From NCBI GenBank assembly GCA_963788505.1, contig CAWBGY010000009.1:868001-932000 (forward strand): DNA of 64,000 bases. The letters are read 5' to 3'. The notes beneath the pieces were generated by a model. The model had not been told where the DNA came from. It saw nothing but the letters and a program-made list of their open reading frames with translations, and searched no databases. The position numbers and the translations under genes are program-made. Origin of the DNA: JAIQFF01 sp963788505 (GTDB taxonomy: Bacteria; Acidobacteriota; Terriglobia; Terriglobales; Acidobacteriaceae). This document shows positions 31,166 to 40,142 of the stretch, piece by piece (the stretch's first letter is position 1; every line of letters begins with the position of its first letter).

Positions 31166-31444
31166 TTATTTCCCGAAGACGTTCGCCGCCGCCTGAGCCG
31201 CCGCAGCATCTTCAATCACCGGATTTAGCTCCAGTTCGAGCACGTCTGCCCACTCGGCAACATGTTCGGCAAGACCGGCCGCATCGTCGCCTTCCAACAG
31301 ATGCCAACCCAGAACCGAGCCCGGCACATGCCAGCGGCCTACGGTCTTGAATCCCTTTGGCGGACCGCCTCCAGTTTTGAGAAACTGCTGAACGGCCTGC
31401 TTGTATAAACCAGGGCGCGTCCTCCACGTCACCATAAATTTCAT
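31166..31444 (-). CDS. DUF3303-like small protein
   Basis: A 92-residue ferredoxin-like-fold protein. The opening MKFMVTWRTRPGLYKQAVQQFL and the central VGRWHVPGSVLGWHLLEGDD match the DUF3303 group of small dimeric barrel-like proteins. No function is established for the family. ATG 31444 has Shine-Dalgarno AGGAAGTG. Confidence 0.72.
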   Translation of the reverse strand: MKFMVTWRTRPGLYKQAVQQFLKTGGGPPKGFKTVGRWHVPGSVLGWHLLEGDDAAGLAEHVAEWADVLELELNPVIEDAAAAQAAANVFGK

Positions 31445-31716
31445 TGGTCACTTCCTGTGTTGGTTTTGAAAACGCAGGTATTGTACGCCCGAAAATAAGG
31501 GATCGACCGGGGACGATTTCGCGCTCGTTGGGAAAAGCGTGGGCACCGGGGATCATCGGTGCAACTGCACAAAACCACAATCTGCATTGCGCATAGCAAT
31601 CTCGTGAAGTACGATCAAGTCCTTCCCCGAATCGTCCCAGGCCCAAGCTATCGGATCAACAGGGACTTGTGCATCACATCAAAGTGCTTCTCCCTGATCG
31701 TGCCTTTGGAGGGCAA

Positions 31717-32433
31717 ATGCGACCTCTCGTCAGTTCTCTTGCGATATCACTATTGCTGTTGATCCCCTTGGCGGCACAAACAACCACAGCGAGCGGCCAG
31801 AAACCGCGAGTCTTCATTTCCGACAGCCAGTCCTGGGAGATGTCCGGCAACGCCGGCGGCGCTAACGGAACTTTCGCTGCCCATAGCGCGGGCGGCGCGC
31901 GTCCGCAAACCGCCGAAATCGTCAAGACATTCGGCGAGCGCTGTCCCGAAGTGATCGTAAATAACAAACCAGACAAGGCAGATTACGTCGTCCTGCTCGA
32001 TCACGAAGGCGGCAAGGGCCTGGTCAAGCGCGACAACAAGGTGGCCGTCTTCAACAAGGACGGCGACTCCATCGTGAGCCATTCCACTCGCTCCCTGGGC
32101 AACGCCGTGAAAGACGCCTGCGACGCAATTACGGCCGATTGGCCCGCCCGGGCGGCAAAGGATGCGGCGCCAAGTCAGGCAGGCCAAGCCTCGTCAGTTG
32201 CCGATAGGTCGATGGAGCCTTCTGCAACCAAAATTTCAGTCTCATCAATTCCCGCCAGCGCTGATATCGAAGTGGACGGAAACTTTGTGGGCAACACACC
32301 GTCTCTAATCGAAGTAACTCCCGGAGAGCATTCAGTCGTCGTCAAGAAAACCGGCTACAAGAACTGGGAACGCAAGCTGAAAGTTACAGGTGGCTCGGTG
32401 AATGTCTCAGCAGAGTTGGAGAAGCTTCCGTGA
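31717..32433 (+). CDS. Secreted PEGA-domain protein
   Basis: A 238-residue exported protein. ATG 31717, with GGAGG five bases upstream, starts a signal peptide (MRPLVSSLAISLLLLIPLAAQ). Residues 30-150 form a domain with ADYVVLLDHEGGKG and VAVFNKDGD strands. The last 65 residues are a PEGA domain (VSSIPASADIEVDGNFVGNTPSLIEVTPGEHSVVVKKTGYKNW), usually a cell-surface module. Cell-envelope role inferred from location only. Confidence 0.83.
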   Translation: MRPLVSSLAISLLLLIPLAAQTTTASGQKPRVFISDSQSWEMSGNAGGANGTFAAHSAGGARPQTAEIVKTFGERCPEVIVNNKPDKADYVVLLDHEGGKGLVKRDNKVAVFNKDGDSIVSHSTRSLGNAVKDACDAITADWPARAAKDAAPSQAGQASSVADRSMEPSATKISVSSIPASADIEVDGNFVGNTPSLIEVTPGEHSVVVKKTGYKNWERKLKVTGGSVNVSAELEKLP

Positions 32434-33045
32434 GAACGGAGACAGGGGACAGGTAGCGGGTGCCCCACCCTCTTTCGCGCACTCTGCGAAAAGGGTGGGT
32501 GACGGAGACCACAGCGACAAGGGTGCGCCAGCCCGACAGCCCCGGGGGCAAACCCTGAATTCGAGGTCTGCCCCGTACATTCGGCTAGCGTACCGTGGAA
32601 GGGCACGGCTTCAGCCGTGCCGCACAGAACCCAAGAAAGACGCGGCTTCAGCCGCTGAGGGAACGAGGCCTTGCAGTTTTCGCCACGACGCTTGTGACGA
32701 GGCCGGCCCAGTTCTGGTCAATGAACAGCAGCCCTCGAAAATGAAAGTCCGGAGTCCACAGAGTATGGATGCCGCACCCAGCCCAATCCTCCCACCCTTG
32801 CGAAAGGCGCAAGGGTGGGGCAGCCCACCAAATAAAACCTAGGAACTTTCTAACGGCAAAGCTGCGAGGCCGCCCCATACTTTTCGCGCACTTTGCGAAA
32901 AGGGTGGGTGAGGGGATCACAGGGTGGGCCAGCCCGCTCCGCCAGGTCACCGTCCTGCAAGGAGACGATTTCCCTACAGTTTGATATCTTATTCTGCATC
33001 GTTATCGATCAAGTTTGTTGATTCCGACCCAAGGTCTGTTCAGCT
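32434..33045. repeat. Gene-free region packed with CCACCC-type hairpins
   Basis: About 610 bases without a gene. CCACCC/GGGTGG hairpins with a TTTCGCGCACT-type loop lie at 32464-32498, 32797-32822 and 32868-32930, and two smaller dyads (GGCACGGCTTCAGCCGTGCC and GCGGCTTCAGCCGC) at 32602-32660. The region marks the upstream edge of the restriction-modification island. Confidence 0.65.
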
Positions 33046-33864
33046 ATGGCTGGCAAAAGCAAGCCCGGTAAAATTCACCTTCGCATTATCGAGGTGATGA
33101 AACGATTTCCTGATGGGGTTTCAGGCGGACAGATAAGGCAGGAGCTTGAAAACGAGGGTCTGGAACCCGGTGACCAGACTCACTTGGACCGGCGAAAGAG
33201 GGACCTCAAGAAGTGGTTTGTCATTAAGAAAGGCTCGGCGAAGACAGTAGTCGGAGGCAAGAAAAGGAATGTCACACTCTACAAGTACGCTGGCGTCAGA
33301 CACAAAGTCGTTGACCAGGGACAGATCAGCCTAAAAGAGCGGGCCGAGGTTATCCATGGCGCTCACGGCCGTTGTCAGATGTGCGGAAAATCCGTCGAGC
33401 AACATGGGATCACGCTGGTAGTTGACCACAAGAAACCACGGGACTGGGGCGGAACGAATGACCGTGAAAATCTCTGGGCGATTTGTGACGAATGCAATGC
33501 AGGGAAGAAAGCCTATTTCTCATCCTTGCACGTAGGCGCGGATCTTATGAAACGAGTAATGGCGCACGATAGCGTCCACGTAAGGATCGGTGAGGTACTA
33601 AAAGCTATCGGCGTTGGCAAAAGGACCTCTTCACACCTCATAGATGTTGTTGCTGACCAGGACGACTGGCAAAAGCGTTTGCGGGAGCTAAGGTATCCCG
33701 TCATTGGATGGGAAATTGATACGAAGCTTTATCGAGCAGATTCGGGCCGAAAGCAGTGCGACTACATATTGCGGAGTTTCAAGGCTTGGCCCGCCGACCC
33801 CAGCGGCGTAATCAGACGATTCGAGAACGAGCGAAAAAGACGCAACTCAACGGAGCAGCGCTAA
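33046..33864 (+). CDS. HNH endonuclease, probable restriction enzyme
   Basis: A 272-residue HNH nuclease. The N-terminal 80 residues look like a winged helix (LRIIEVMKRFPDGVSGGQIRQEL, LDRRKRDLKKWFVIKK). The nuclease core has zinc knuckles CQMC (Cys110/113) and CDEC (Cys147/150) around VVDHKKPRDWGGTNDRENLWAIC, with His128 as the catalytic His. The C-terminus (GWEIDTKLYRADSGRKQCDYILRSF) may read DNA. It converges on vsr with a 4-base overlap and lies near a C5-methyltransferase, so I infer a type II restriction enzyme. Codons are AT-richer than in neighbouring genes, a sign of transfer. Confidence 0.85.
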   Translation: MAGKSKPGKIHLRIIEVMKRFPDGVSGGQIRQELENEGLEPGDQTHLDRRKRDLKKWFVIKKGSAKTVVGGKKRNVTLYKYAGVRHKVVDQGQISLKERAEVIHGAHGRCQMCGKSVEQHGITLVVDHKKPRDWGGTNDRENLWAICDECNAGKKAYFSSLHVGADLMKRVMAHDSVHVRIGEVLKAIGVGKRTSSHLIDVVADQDDWQKRLRELRYPVIGWEIDTKLYRADSGRKQCDYILRSFKAWPADPSGVIRRFENERKRRNSTEQR

Positions 33865-34268
33865 CAAGCAAGGAACTCCCGCAACTTCGTCGACAGGTAA
33901 ACAGTATCGGCAACGTCGCACTCCCAAACTTCCAGCACCTGCCAGCCAAGTGCGCGGAGTCGTCGGCAATTTGTCTTGTCGCGTTCTCGGTTGCGCGCAA
34001 GTTTTGGAAGCCAGTAGTGGGTGCGTGATTTTGGGATGTGTGCCTCCGGGCAGCCCCGATGCTGATGCCAAAAGCAGCCTCGAACTTCAATTATTTTTTT
34101 GCGGCTACGGAAAACTAAATCTGGTTTACCGGGAAGATCTCGCGAGTGAAGACGGTACCGATAGCCCATCCGGTATACCATCGTCCGTACGACCAGTTCA
34201 GGCTTCATGCCCTTGCTTTTTATTCGGCGCATGTTCTCGCTTCGCCGTTGGCGCGAAATACTGTCCAC
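33861..34268 (-). CDS. vsr: Very short patch repair endonuclease Vsr
   Basis: A 135-residue Vsr. All hallmarks are present: MRRIKSKGMKPELVVR, YRLHSRDLPGKPDLVF with the metal-binding Asp, IEVRGCFWHQHRGC (zinc and catalytic residues) and KLARNRERD followed by GWQVLEVWECD. It nicks DNA 5' of the T in T:G mismatches that arise when 5-methylcytosine is deaminated, so it protects the recognition site of the neighbouring methyltransferase. Start is GTG 34268. Confidence 0.95.
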   Translation of the reverse strand: MDSISRQRRSENMRRIKSKGMKPELVVRTMVYRMGYRYRLHSRDLPGKPDLVFRSRKKIIEVRGCFWHQHRGCPEAHIPKSRTHYWLPKLARNRERDKTNCRRLRALGWQVLEVWECDVADTVYLSTKLREFLAC

Positions 34269-34337
34269 CGTTTAAACCTTTTTTCTACCGGAAAGTCGCT
34301 GCGGGAATGCGAGCGCGCCGAGGCTCTTGTTTTCTCT

Positions 34338-35297
34338 TCATCCCACCGCTTTGCGAATTTGAATGACTCTGAGGCTGTGTCGAACCCTCTCAGCCACTGC
34401 CCGCGCCACGGGCGGCGGAAAAGCATTGCCAACCTGCCGGTAAGATGCGGTCTTACCCCCCGCAAATCCCCAATCATCTGGGAACCCTTGAAGCCGTGCT
34501 ACCATTCGCAACGTCAGGCGCGGCATACCAACAAAATTGCGGTCCGGGGACTCATTTCCGATGCCGAGCCCATCAACATTTAGTGTCGCCCAAGCTTTAC
34601 GGGCTCTCGTCGGGCCTAAGTCTGGTCCACCGTGTTTTAAACTTCCGCCGACGATGGTGGGAGCAATCTCATTTGCCTGCTCCTTCCACGCCCTCGCGCC
34701 CTTCCAACCCCTAGATGCCATCAGGTCGTACAACACTTCACCAACAGTCGGCGGTAGACCGAAACTACTAGCGGGCCAGCTAAAGTCATCGAAGCATTCT
34801 TTACGAATCGCGACAAACACGACCCTTGGTCGAAGTTGCGGAACTCCGAAGTCCGATGCATTAAACAAGTGCCAATCGCAGCGATAACCAAGTTTGGTGA
34901 GCTGGGTCTCGACCTGTAATCTGTAATCGAAGAATACCGCATCCAGAATGCCGCGGACATTCTCGATCATCACTGCTCTCGGCTTTGCTTCGGAGATGAG
35001 CCGGATCGCAGCGGGGAACAAATTCCTCTCGTCGTTAGCGCCCAGCTGCTTACCTGCCACGGAAAATGGCGGACAGGGCAACCCTCCCGAAACGATATCC
35101 ACTCCTCGATACGGTTTGGCGTCGAACGCGCGGATGTCTGCTTGAATCACGTTCCACTTGGGGCGATTGAGACGGAGTGTTTGGCATGCATGTCGGTCCC
35201 ACTCCACGAGCGCAACGTGTTCTATCCCAGCCTGCTCAAGTCCTAAGGCCTGCCCCCCAGCCCCGGCACAAAGCTCCAGCGTCGTCAAAGATTTCAT
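34338..35297 (-). CDS. DNA (cytosine-5) methyltransferase
   Basis: A C5-MTase of about 319 residues from ATG 35297 (MKSLTTLELCAGAGGQALGLEQAG); the frame is open up to 35402. Motif I is LELCAGAGG, motif IV GGLPCPPFS with the catalytic Cys, motif VI ENVRG, motif VIII QLRPRVVFVA, and motifs IX-X TLRMVARLQGFPDDW and YRQVGNAFPPPVA. The target-recognition part contains GWKGARAWKE and GGSLKHGGPDLGPTRARKAW. It modifies host DNA against the linked HNH nuclease; recognition sequence not readable. 69 bases upstream of vsr, same strand. Confidence 0.94.
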   Translation of the reverse strand: MKSLTTLELCAGAGGQALGLEQAGIEHVALVEWDRHACQTLRLNRPKWNVIQADIRAFDAKPYRGVDIVSGGLPCPPFSVAGKQLGANDERNLFPAAIRLISEAKPRAVMIENVRGILDAVFFDYRLQVETQLTKLGYRCDWHLFNASDFGVPQLRPRVVFVAIRKECFDDFSWPASSFGLPPTVGEVLYDLMASRGWKGARAWKEQANEIAPTIVGGSLKHGGPDLGPTRARKAWATLNVDGLGIGNESPDRNFVGMPRLTLRMVARLQGFPDDWGFAGGKTASYRQVGNAFPPPVARAVAERVRHSLRVIQIRKAVG

Positions 35298-35484
35298 TCG
35301 CAAGATGCTCTGTATCTTACCCGAAGTCGGTATTGCAAAACTGCATCCAGGCATGAGTAGGACTTGCACGAAAGGACGTCCTCTTGAGAGCGTCGGCGTC
35401 ATCCCGACAACCCGAGCACCCGCTCGGGGCTTTTGTCTGATGGATGGTCAGCCAACGACCAACGACCACCGGCCAACGACCGCC

Positions 35485-37641
35485 CTACGGCTTCACCCCC
35501 AACTGCCAAAACAGAAACGAATAAACATCCGTCCCGTCTTCAATCTGCTTGGTAATCGGCTTGCCCTGGCCGTGCCCGGCTTTGCTGTCAATCCGCAGCA
35601 GAATTGGACGCTCTTTGCTCTTCCCGTTCGCGGCCTCGGCCTGCATCAGCGCGGCCATCTTTTTCGCGTGCATGGGATCGACGCGGCTGTCGCTGTCCGC
35701 GGTCATGAACATGATTGCCGGATATTCCGTGCCCGGCTTTACGTGATGGTAGGGCGAGTAGGCGTAGAGCCAGTCGAATTGCTTGGGGTTGTCGGCCGAG
35801 CCGTACTCCGGGACCCAGAATTTCGCGATCAGGAAATTCTGGTAGCGCAGCATGTCGAGCAGCGGGACCTGGCAGACTACGGCGCGAAACAGGTCAGGAC
35901 GCTGGATCAGTACCGCGCCCACCAGCAGGCCGCCATTCGATCCGCCCTGAATGGCCAGGTGGTCCTTGTCGGTGATTTTGTCGGAGATCAGGAATTCGGC
36001 GGCGGCAATGAAGTCGTCGAAAACATTTTGTTTCTTGTCCAGCATGCCGGCGCGGTGCCAGTCTTCGCCAAATTCCGATCCGCCGCGCAGGTTGGCCACG
36101 GCGAACACGCCGCCATGCTCCAGCCAGAGATAGCGCGCGCCGGAAAAATTGGGAGTCAGGCTTATGTTGAAGCCGCCATAGCCGGTAAGCAGCGTGGGAT
36201 TCTTGCCATTCAGCGCCAGCCCCTTCTTGTGCACGACGAACATCGGGACCCGGGTGCCATCCTTCGACGTGAACCAGAGCTGGGCCACTTCATAGGCGGA
36301 GGGATCGATGCCGGGCGTGGCTATCTTGTCCCACAGTGAAGTTTTACGCGACGCCAGCTCTACCTGGTACACCGAAGGCGGCACGGTAAACGACTGGAAT
36401 CCGAAGAAAGTTTCCTTGCGGTCCCAGCGGCCGCCCAGCCCGGCGATGCTGCCGATGCCCGGCAGTTCGATGTCGCCCAGGGGCTTGCCGTCGAGTTCAA
36501 ACAGCTTCAGTTGCGAGCTGGCATTCTGTTCGTACAGGGCCAGGAGTTTGCCGTCGACGATCGCCGTGCCCTGCAGAATGCCATCGCCCGCCGGAATGAT
36601 TTCCTTCCAGTTGGCGCGCGCGGGATGGGCCGCATCCACCACGAACAAGCGATAATGCGGCGCGTCTTCATTGGTCGTGATGTACAGCTTGTCCCGGAAA
36701 ATCTCGCCGTTATAGTTGAAATCTTTTCCGCTGGTAATTTCGACCGGCGGAGTGCCGGCTTTCAGGTCCTGCAAATAGAGTTCGCTCTTCGAAGGTCCTT
36801 CATAGGCGCCGAGCAGCAGCCAGCGATCGTTATCGTCCGGAAGCTGCGACACCAGGATGTCTTCTTTCCTGCGGCCCTCGCCCCAGATCAGCGGGTCTTT
36901 GCCGGGATCGGTTCCCAGTTGATGATAAAAGATGTGCAGGTAATAAACTTCGTCGCCTGCGGGCACTTCGCCCTTCTTCGGATTGCGTCCGTAGTAGAAA
37001 CCGGAATTATCTTTTTTCCAGCTCACCTGCGCGATGCGCGTGTGCTCGATGTGGTCGGGCAAGAGTTTGCCGGAAGCGCTTTCCACCACATGCAGCGTGC
37101 TGATTTCCGATCCGCTGGCCGAAGTGCCATACGCCACGTACTTGCCGTCGTCCGAAGGGAACCACCAGTCGAGCGCCGTGGTGCCATCGGCGGACATCTG
37201 GTTGACGTCCACCAGCGTCCGGTCCTTGCCATGAAGGCCCTCGCGCACCAGCAGGAGGGGCTGATTCTGGTCGCCATCGCGCCGGGTATAGAAGAAGTAG
37301 GGCCCGCCCATCTGCGGCGTCCCAATCGTGCCAATGGAAAGAAGCTGGGTCAGCCGTTCATGGATCCGGTCGCGACCCGGCAGTGGATCGAGAATGCTGC
37401 GGGTGTAAGCCATCTCCTGCCGCACATATTCCTGCGAGTCCGGACTGTTGGCATCCTCCAGCCAGCGATAGGGGTCGGCGATCTTGTGGCCATGAATGGT
37501 CTCTTCGACCGCATCCACCTTGGCTTTGGGCGGCCCCGCCGGCGGGTGCGCGCTGGCCGTGGAGTTGTCCGCCGCCCACGCCACCGCCACCATCAAAGAC
37601 AAACCAACGAAAATCCAGAGCAAACGCAGGCCTCCTGACAT
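35485..37641 (-). CDS. Prolyl oligopeptidase family serine peptidase (S9A), secreted
   Basis: A 718-residue S9A prolyl oligopeptidase. Signal peptide MSGGLRLLWIFVGLSLMVAVAWA, seven-bladed propeller (residues 90-430), then the alpha/beta hydrolase with nucleophile Ser in QGGSNGGLLVGAVL, Asp in TADSDSRVDPMHA and His in SKAGHGQGKP. It cleaves short peptides after Pro, probably in the periplasm. ATG 37641 has GAGG five bases upstream. It is separated from the restriction island by about 190 bases and has normal codon bias. Confidence 0.95.
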   Translation of the reverse strand: MSGGLRLLWIFVGLSLMVAVAWAADNSTASAHPPAGPPKAKVDAVEETIHGHKIADPYRWLEDANSPDSQEYVRQEMAYTRSILDPLPGRDRIHERLTQLLSIGTIGTPQMGGPYFFYTRRDGDQNQPLLLVREGLHGKDRTLVDVNQMSADGTTALDWWFPSDDGKYVAYGTSASGSEISTLHVVESASGKLLPDHIEHTRIAQVSWKKDNSGFYYGRNPKKGEVPAGDEVYYLHIFYHQLGTDPGKDPLIWGEGRRKEDILVSQLPDDNDRWLLLGAYEGPSKSELYLQDLKAGTPPVEITSGKDFNYNGEIFRDKLYITTNEDAPHYRLFVVDAAHPARANWKEIIPAGDGILQGTAIVDGKLLALYEQNASSQLKLFELDGKPLGDIELPGIGSIAGLGGRWDRKETFFGFQSFTVPPSVYQVELASRKTSLWDKIATPGIDPSAYEVAQLWFTSKDGTRVPMFVVHKKGLALNGKNPTLLTGYGGFNISLTPNFSGARYLWLEHGGVFAVANLRGGSEFGEDWHRAGMLDKKQNVFDDFIAAAEFLISDKITDKDHLAIQGGSNGGLLVGAVLIQRPDLFRAVVCQVPLLDMLRYQNFLIAKFWVPEYGSADNPKQFDWLYAYSPYHHVKPGTEYPAIMFMTADSDSRVDPMHAKKMAALMQAEAANGKSKERPILLRIDSKAGHGQGKPITKQIEDGTDVYSFLFWQLGVKP

Positions 37642-37689
37642 GACCACCTCGCAAGACGACTAGGGTATCAAAAACCAAACCGTCCGGCT

Positions 37690-37717
37690 TTGAGCAAGTC
37701 AGCCCGGATGCTAATAT
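37690..37717 (+). promoter_or_regulatory. Probable promoter of tRNA-Asn
   Basis: TTGAGC (37690-37695), 16 bases, TAATAT (37712-37717), about 50 bases upstream of the tRNA. No other plus-strand gene lies close enough to need it. Confidence 0.6.
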
Positions 37718-37765
37718 GGAGAGCGACAACTCAGGCGACGCGGCTTCTGCCGCGTCCCACGACAC

Positions 37766-37841
<76 letters not shown>

Positions 37842-37995
37842 TCTTTCAACGGCCGAGCTGGAATTTTTCTTCCGGGCCGATGGCCGGCCACGCGGGCTCG
37901 AATTGCGCTACCAAGCGGAAGTTTCTGCATCTAATTTCCTTTCGATTCCTGCGGAAGTCTAGAATTACCTTCACCGTTAAAGCTGAGACTGAATC

Positions 37996-39666
37996 ATGGC
38001 AAAACCAATTTTGTTGAGTGTGGATGACGACTCCGACGTCTTGCGGTCGATCGAGCGCGATTTGCGTTCGAAATATGGCGCCGAATACCGGGTGATCGGG
38101 AGCGATTCTCCGGAAGGGGCGCTCGACCTGCTGAAGCAGTTGAAGGTGCGGAATGACAGCGTGGCGCTGCTGCTGGCCGACCAGCGCATGCCGCGCATGG
38201 ATGGCGTGGAATTCCTGCAGCAGGGGATGCGGATCTTTCCCAAGGCGAAGCGGGCATTGTTGACCGCTTACGCCGACATGAATGCCGCCATCAGCGCCAT
38301 CAACCAGGCCAACATCAACTATTTTTTCCTGAAGCCCTGGGACCCTCCCAGCGAGCACCTGTATCCGCAACTCGATGACATGCTGGATGACTGGCAGGCC
38401 TCCTATCGTCCGACGTTCGAGGGCATCCGCGTACTGGGCACGCGCTGGTCGCCCCGGTCGTACGACTTGCGCGACTTTCTGGCGCGTAACCACGTTCCGT
38501 ACCAGTGGATCGACGTGGAAAGTTCCGCCAACGACCCGGAGACCAAGCGACTTATGGAGGCGCTTGGACCGGAGGCGGCGGACCTCCCAGTCGTACTTTT
38601 CCCGGATGGAACCAGGCTTCTGGAGAGCCTTCCGGCCGATGTCGCCAAAAAGGTGGGATTGCGGACACGGGCGCAGACCAACTTTTATGATCTGGCGATC
38701 GTGGGCGGCGGACCGGCTGGGCTGGCGGCCGCGGTCTATGGCGCGTCCGAGGGTTTGCATACCGTGATGATCGAAAGGGAAGCGCCCGGCGGGCAGGCTG
38801 GAATGAGCTCCCGCATCGAGAACTATCTGGGATTTCCGGCAGGGCTCAGCGGCAGCGATCTGGCGCGTCGCGCCGTGGTACAGGCGCAGCGTTTCGGAGT
38901 AGAAATCCTGTCGCCGCTGGAGGCGGTCAACGCTCGCACCGAGGGGTCTTACCGGATCATCAAGCTGGCGGACGGAAACGAACTTTCGTGTCACGCCTTG
39001 ATGATCTCGACCGGCGTGCAGTGGCGCAAACTTGAGGCGGAAGGCGTTGCCCGGTTGCAGGGAGCGGGAATTTACTACGGCGGCGGCGCCACCGAAGCGC
39101 TCTCCTGCGAAGGCGAAATTGTTTACGTGGTGGGCGGCGCGAATTCGGCGGGACAGGCAGCCATGAACTTCGCCAAGTATGCGGAGCGCGTGGTCATTCT
39201 GGTGCGCGGGGATTCACTGGCCAGCACCATGTCGCAATATCTGATCGACCAGATCAAGGAGACTCCCAACATACAGATTTGGGCGCATGCCAGCGTGGTC
39301 GAGGCGCACGGAACCACCCACCTGGAAGAGATTTCCGTGCTTTGTTCGGACACCGACAAAATCGAGCGCGTGCCGGCCAGCTCGATGTTCATCTTTATTG
39401 GGGCGCTGCCGCGAACTGACTGGCTGGCCGGGCTGGTCGAGCGGGACGAACGCGGTTTCATTCTGACTGGACCTGATCTCATACGCGACGGGCAACATCC
39501 CAAGGGCTGGACGCTGGACCGGGACCCCTTTCTGCTGGAAACCAATGTGCCCGGCATATTTGCCGTCGGCGATGTGCGGCATGGTTCGGTGAAACGGGTG
39601 GCTTCCGGCGTGGGCGAAGGATCGGTGGCGGTGCAGTTTATTCACCAGTACCTGAGCAAGGTATAA
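37996..39666 (+). CDS. Receiver-glutaredoxin-like-thioredoxin reductase-like fusion
   Basis: A 556-residue three-part protein. Residues 1-130 are a receiver domain with phospho-acceptor Asp62, Thr90 and Lys113. Residues 145-225 resemble a glutaredoxin fold, but the CPYC site is SPRS (Ser152-Ser155). Residues 230-556 are a TrxR-like flavoprotein: GGGPAGLAAAVYGASEG binds FAD, VVGGANSAGQAAM binds NAD(P)H, and GIFAVGDVRHGSVKRVASGVGEG closes the FAD site. The CATC redox pair is missing (Gly362-Gly-Gly-Ala365; only Cys371 is near). It is therefore probably not a disulfide reductase but a flavoenzyme or redox sensor switched by phosphorylation. Five bases separate it from the next kinase gene. Confidence 0.92.
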   Translation: MAKPILLSVDDDSDVLRSIERDLRSKYGAEYRVIGSDSPEGALDLLKQLKVRNDSVALLLADQRMPRMDGVEFLQQGMRIFPKAKRALLTAYADMNAAISAINQANINYFFLKPWDPPSEHLYPQLDDMLDDWQASYRPTFEGIRVLGTRWSPRSYDLRDFLARNHVPYQWIDVESSANDPETKRLMEALGPEAADLPVVLFPDGTRLLESLPADVAKKVGLRTRAQTNFYDLAIVGGGPAGLAAAVYGASEGLHTVMIEREAPGGQAGMSSRIENYLGFPAGLSGSDLARRAVVQAQRFGVEILSPLEAVNARTEGSYRIIKLADGNELSCHALMISTGVQWRKLEAEGVARLQGAGIYYGGGATEALSCEGEIVYVVGGANSAGQAAMNFAKYAERVVILVRGDSLASTMSQYLIDQIKETPNIQIWAHASVVEAHGTTHLEEISVLCSDTDKIERVPASSMFIFIGALPRTDWLAGLVERDERGFILTGPDLIRDGQHPKGWTLDRDPFLLETNVPGIFAVGDVRHGSVKRVASGVGEGSVAVQFIHQYLSKV

Positions 39667-39671
39667 GGCTA

Positions 39672-40142
39672 ATGGTCGAGAAATCGGAATTGCTGCGCAT
39701 TCCGACGTTTGAGGGTCTGCCCGATGACCAACTGGACTGGTTCATCAGCCAGGCCCAGGAGATCAACCTCAAAGCCGGAGATACGTTCTTGCGCCAGGGG
39801 ACTCCGGCGGACGCCATGGTTGTGGTCCTGAACGGGAAACAGCAGATGCGAGGCGCACTGGGCGGCGAAGAGGTCACACTTCCGCTGGAGCCGGGCGATA
39901 TCAGCGGGGTGCTGCCTTTCTCGCGCATGAAGGTCACGGTGATGACTGGCCGGGCGGTCACGCGATGGCCGCATCCTGAAGTTCTCTACCGCGAAATTCC
40001 CGGACCTGGTGCAGAAAATGCCGGAACTGGCGCAGCGGCTGGTGGGCATGATGTCCGACCGGATCCGCGAAACTACACGGCTCGAGCAACAGCGAGATCG
40101 GTTGGCGGGTTTGGGAAAACTCTCGGCGGGCCTGGCGCATGA
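39672..40142 (+). CDS. cNMP-domain part of a frameshifted histidine kinase gene
   Basis: The 5' piece of one gene split by a frameshift. It encodes a cyclic-nucleotide-binding domain (ELLRIPTFEGLPDDQLDWFISQAQEINLKAGDTFLRQGTPADAMVVVLNG, then EEVTLPLEPGDISGVLPFSRM). After about residue 96, near base 39960, the translation stops looking like the family; the expected continuation (RDGRILKFSTAKFPDLVQKMPEL) is in the +1 frame. The frame given continues to 40142 with nonsense. It follows the flavoenzyme gene after five bases. Confidence 0.75.
   Translation: MVEKSELLRIPTFEGLPDDQLDWFISQAQEINLKAGDTFLRQGTPADAMVVVLNGKQQMRGALGGEEVTLPLEPGDISGVLPFSRMKVTVMTGRAVTRWPHPEVLYREIPGPGAENAGTGAAAGGHDVRPDPRNYTARATARSVGGFGKTLGGPGA

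Noticed and set aside
33046..35297. Prophage or conjugative element around the restriction genes
   Set aside because: No structural, integrase or transfer genes are adjacent.
36511..37638. 375-codon plus-strand frame inside the prolyl oligopeptidase gene
   Set aside because: Antisense shadow of an intact S9A peptidase.
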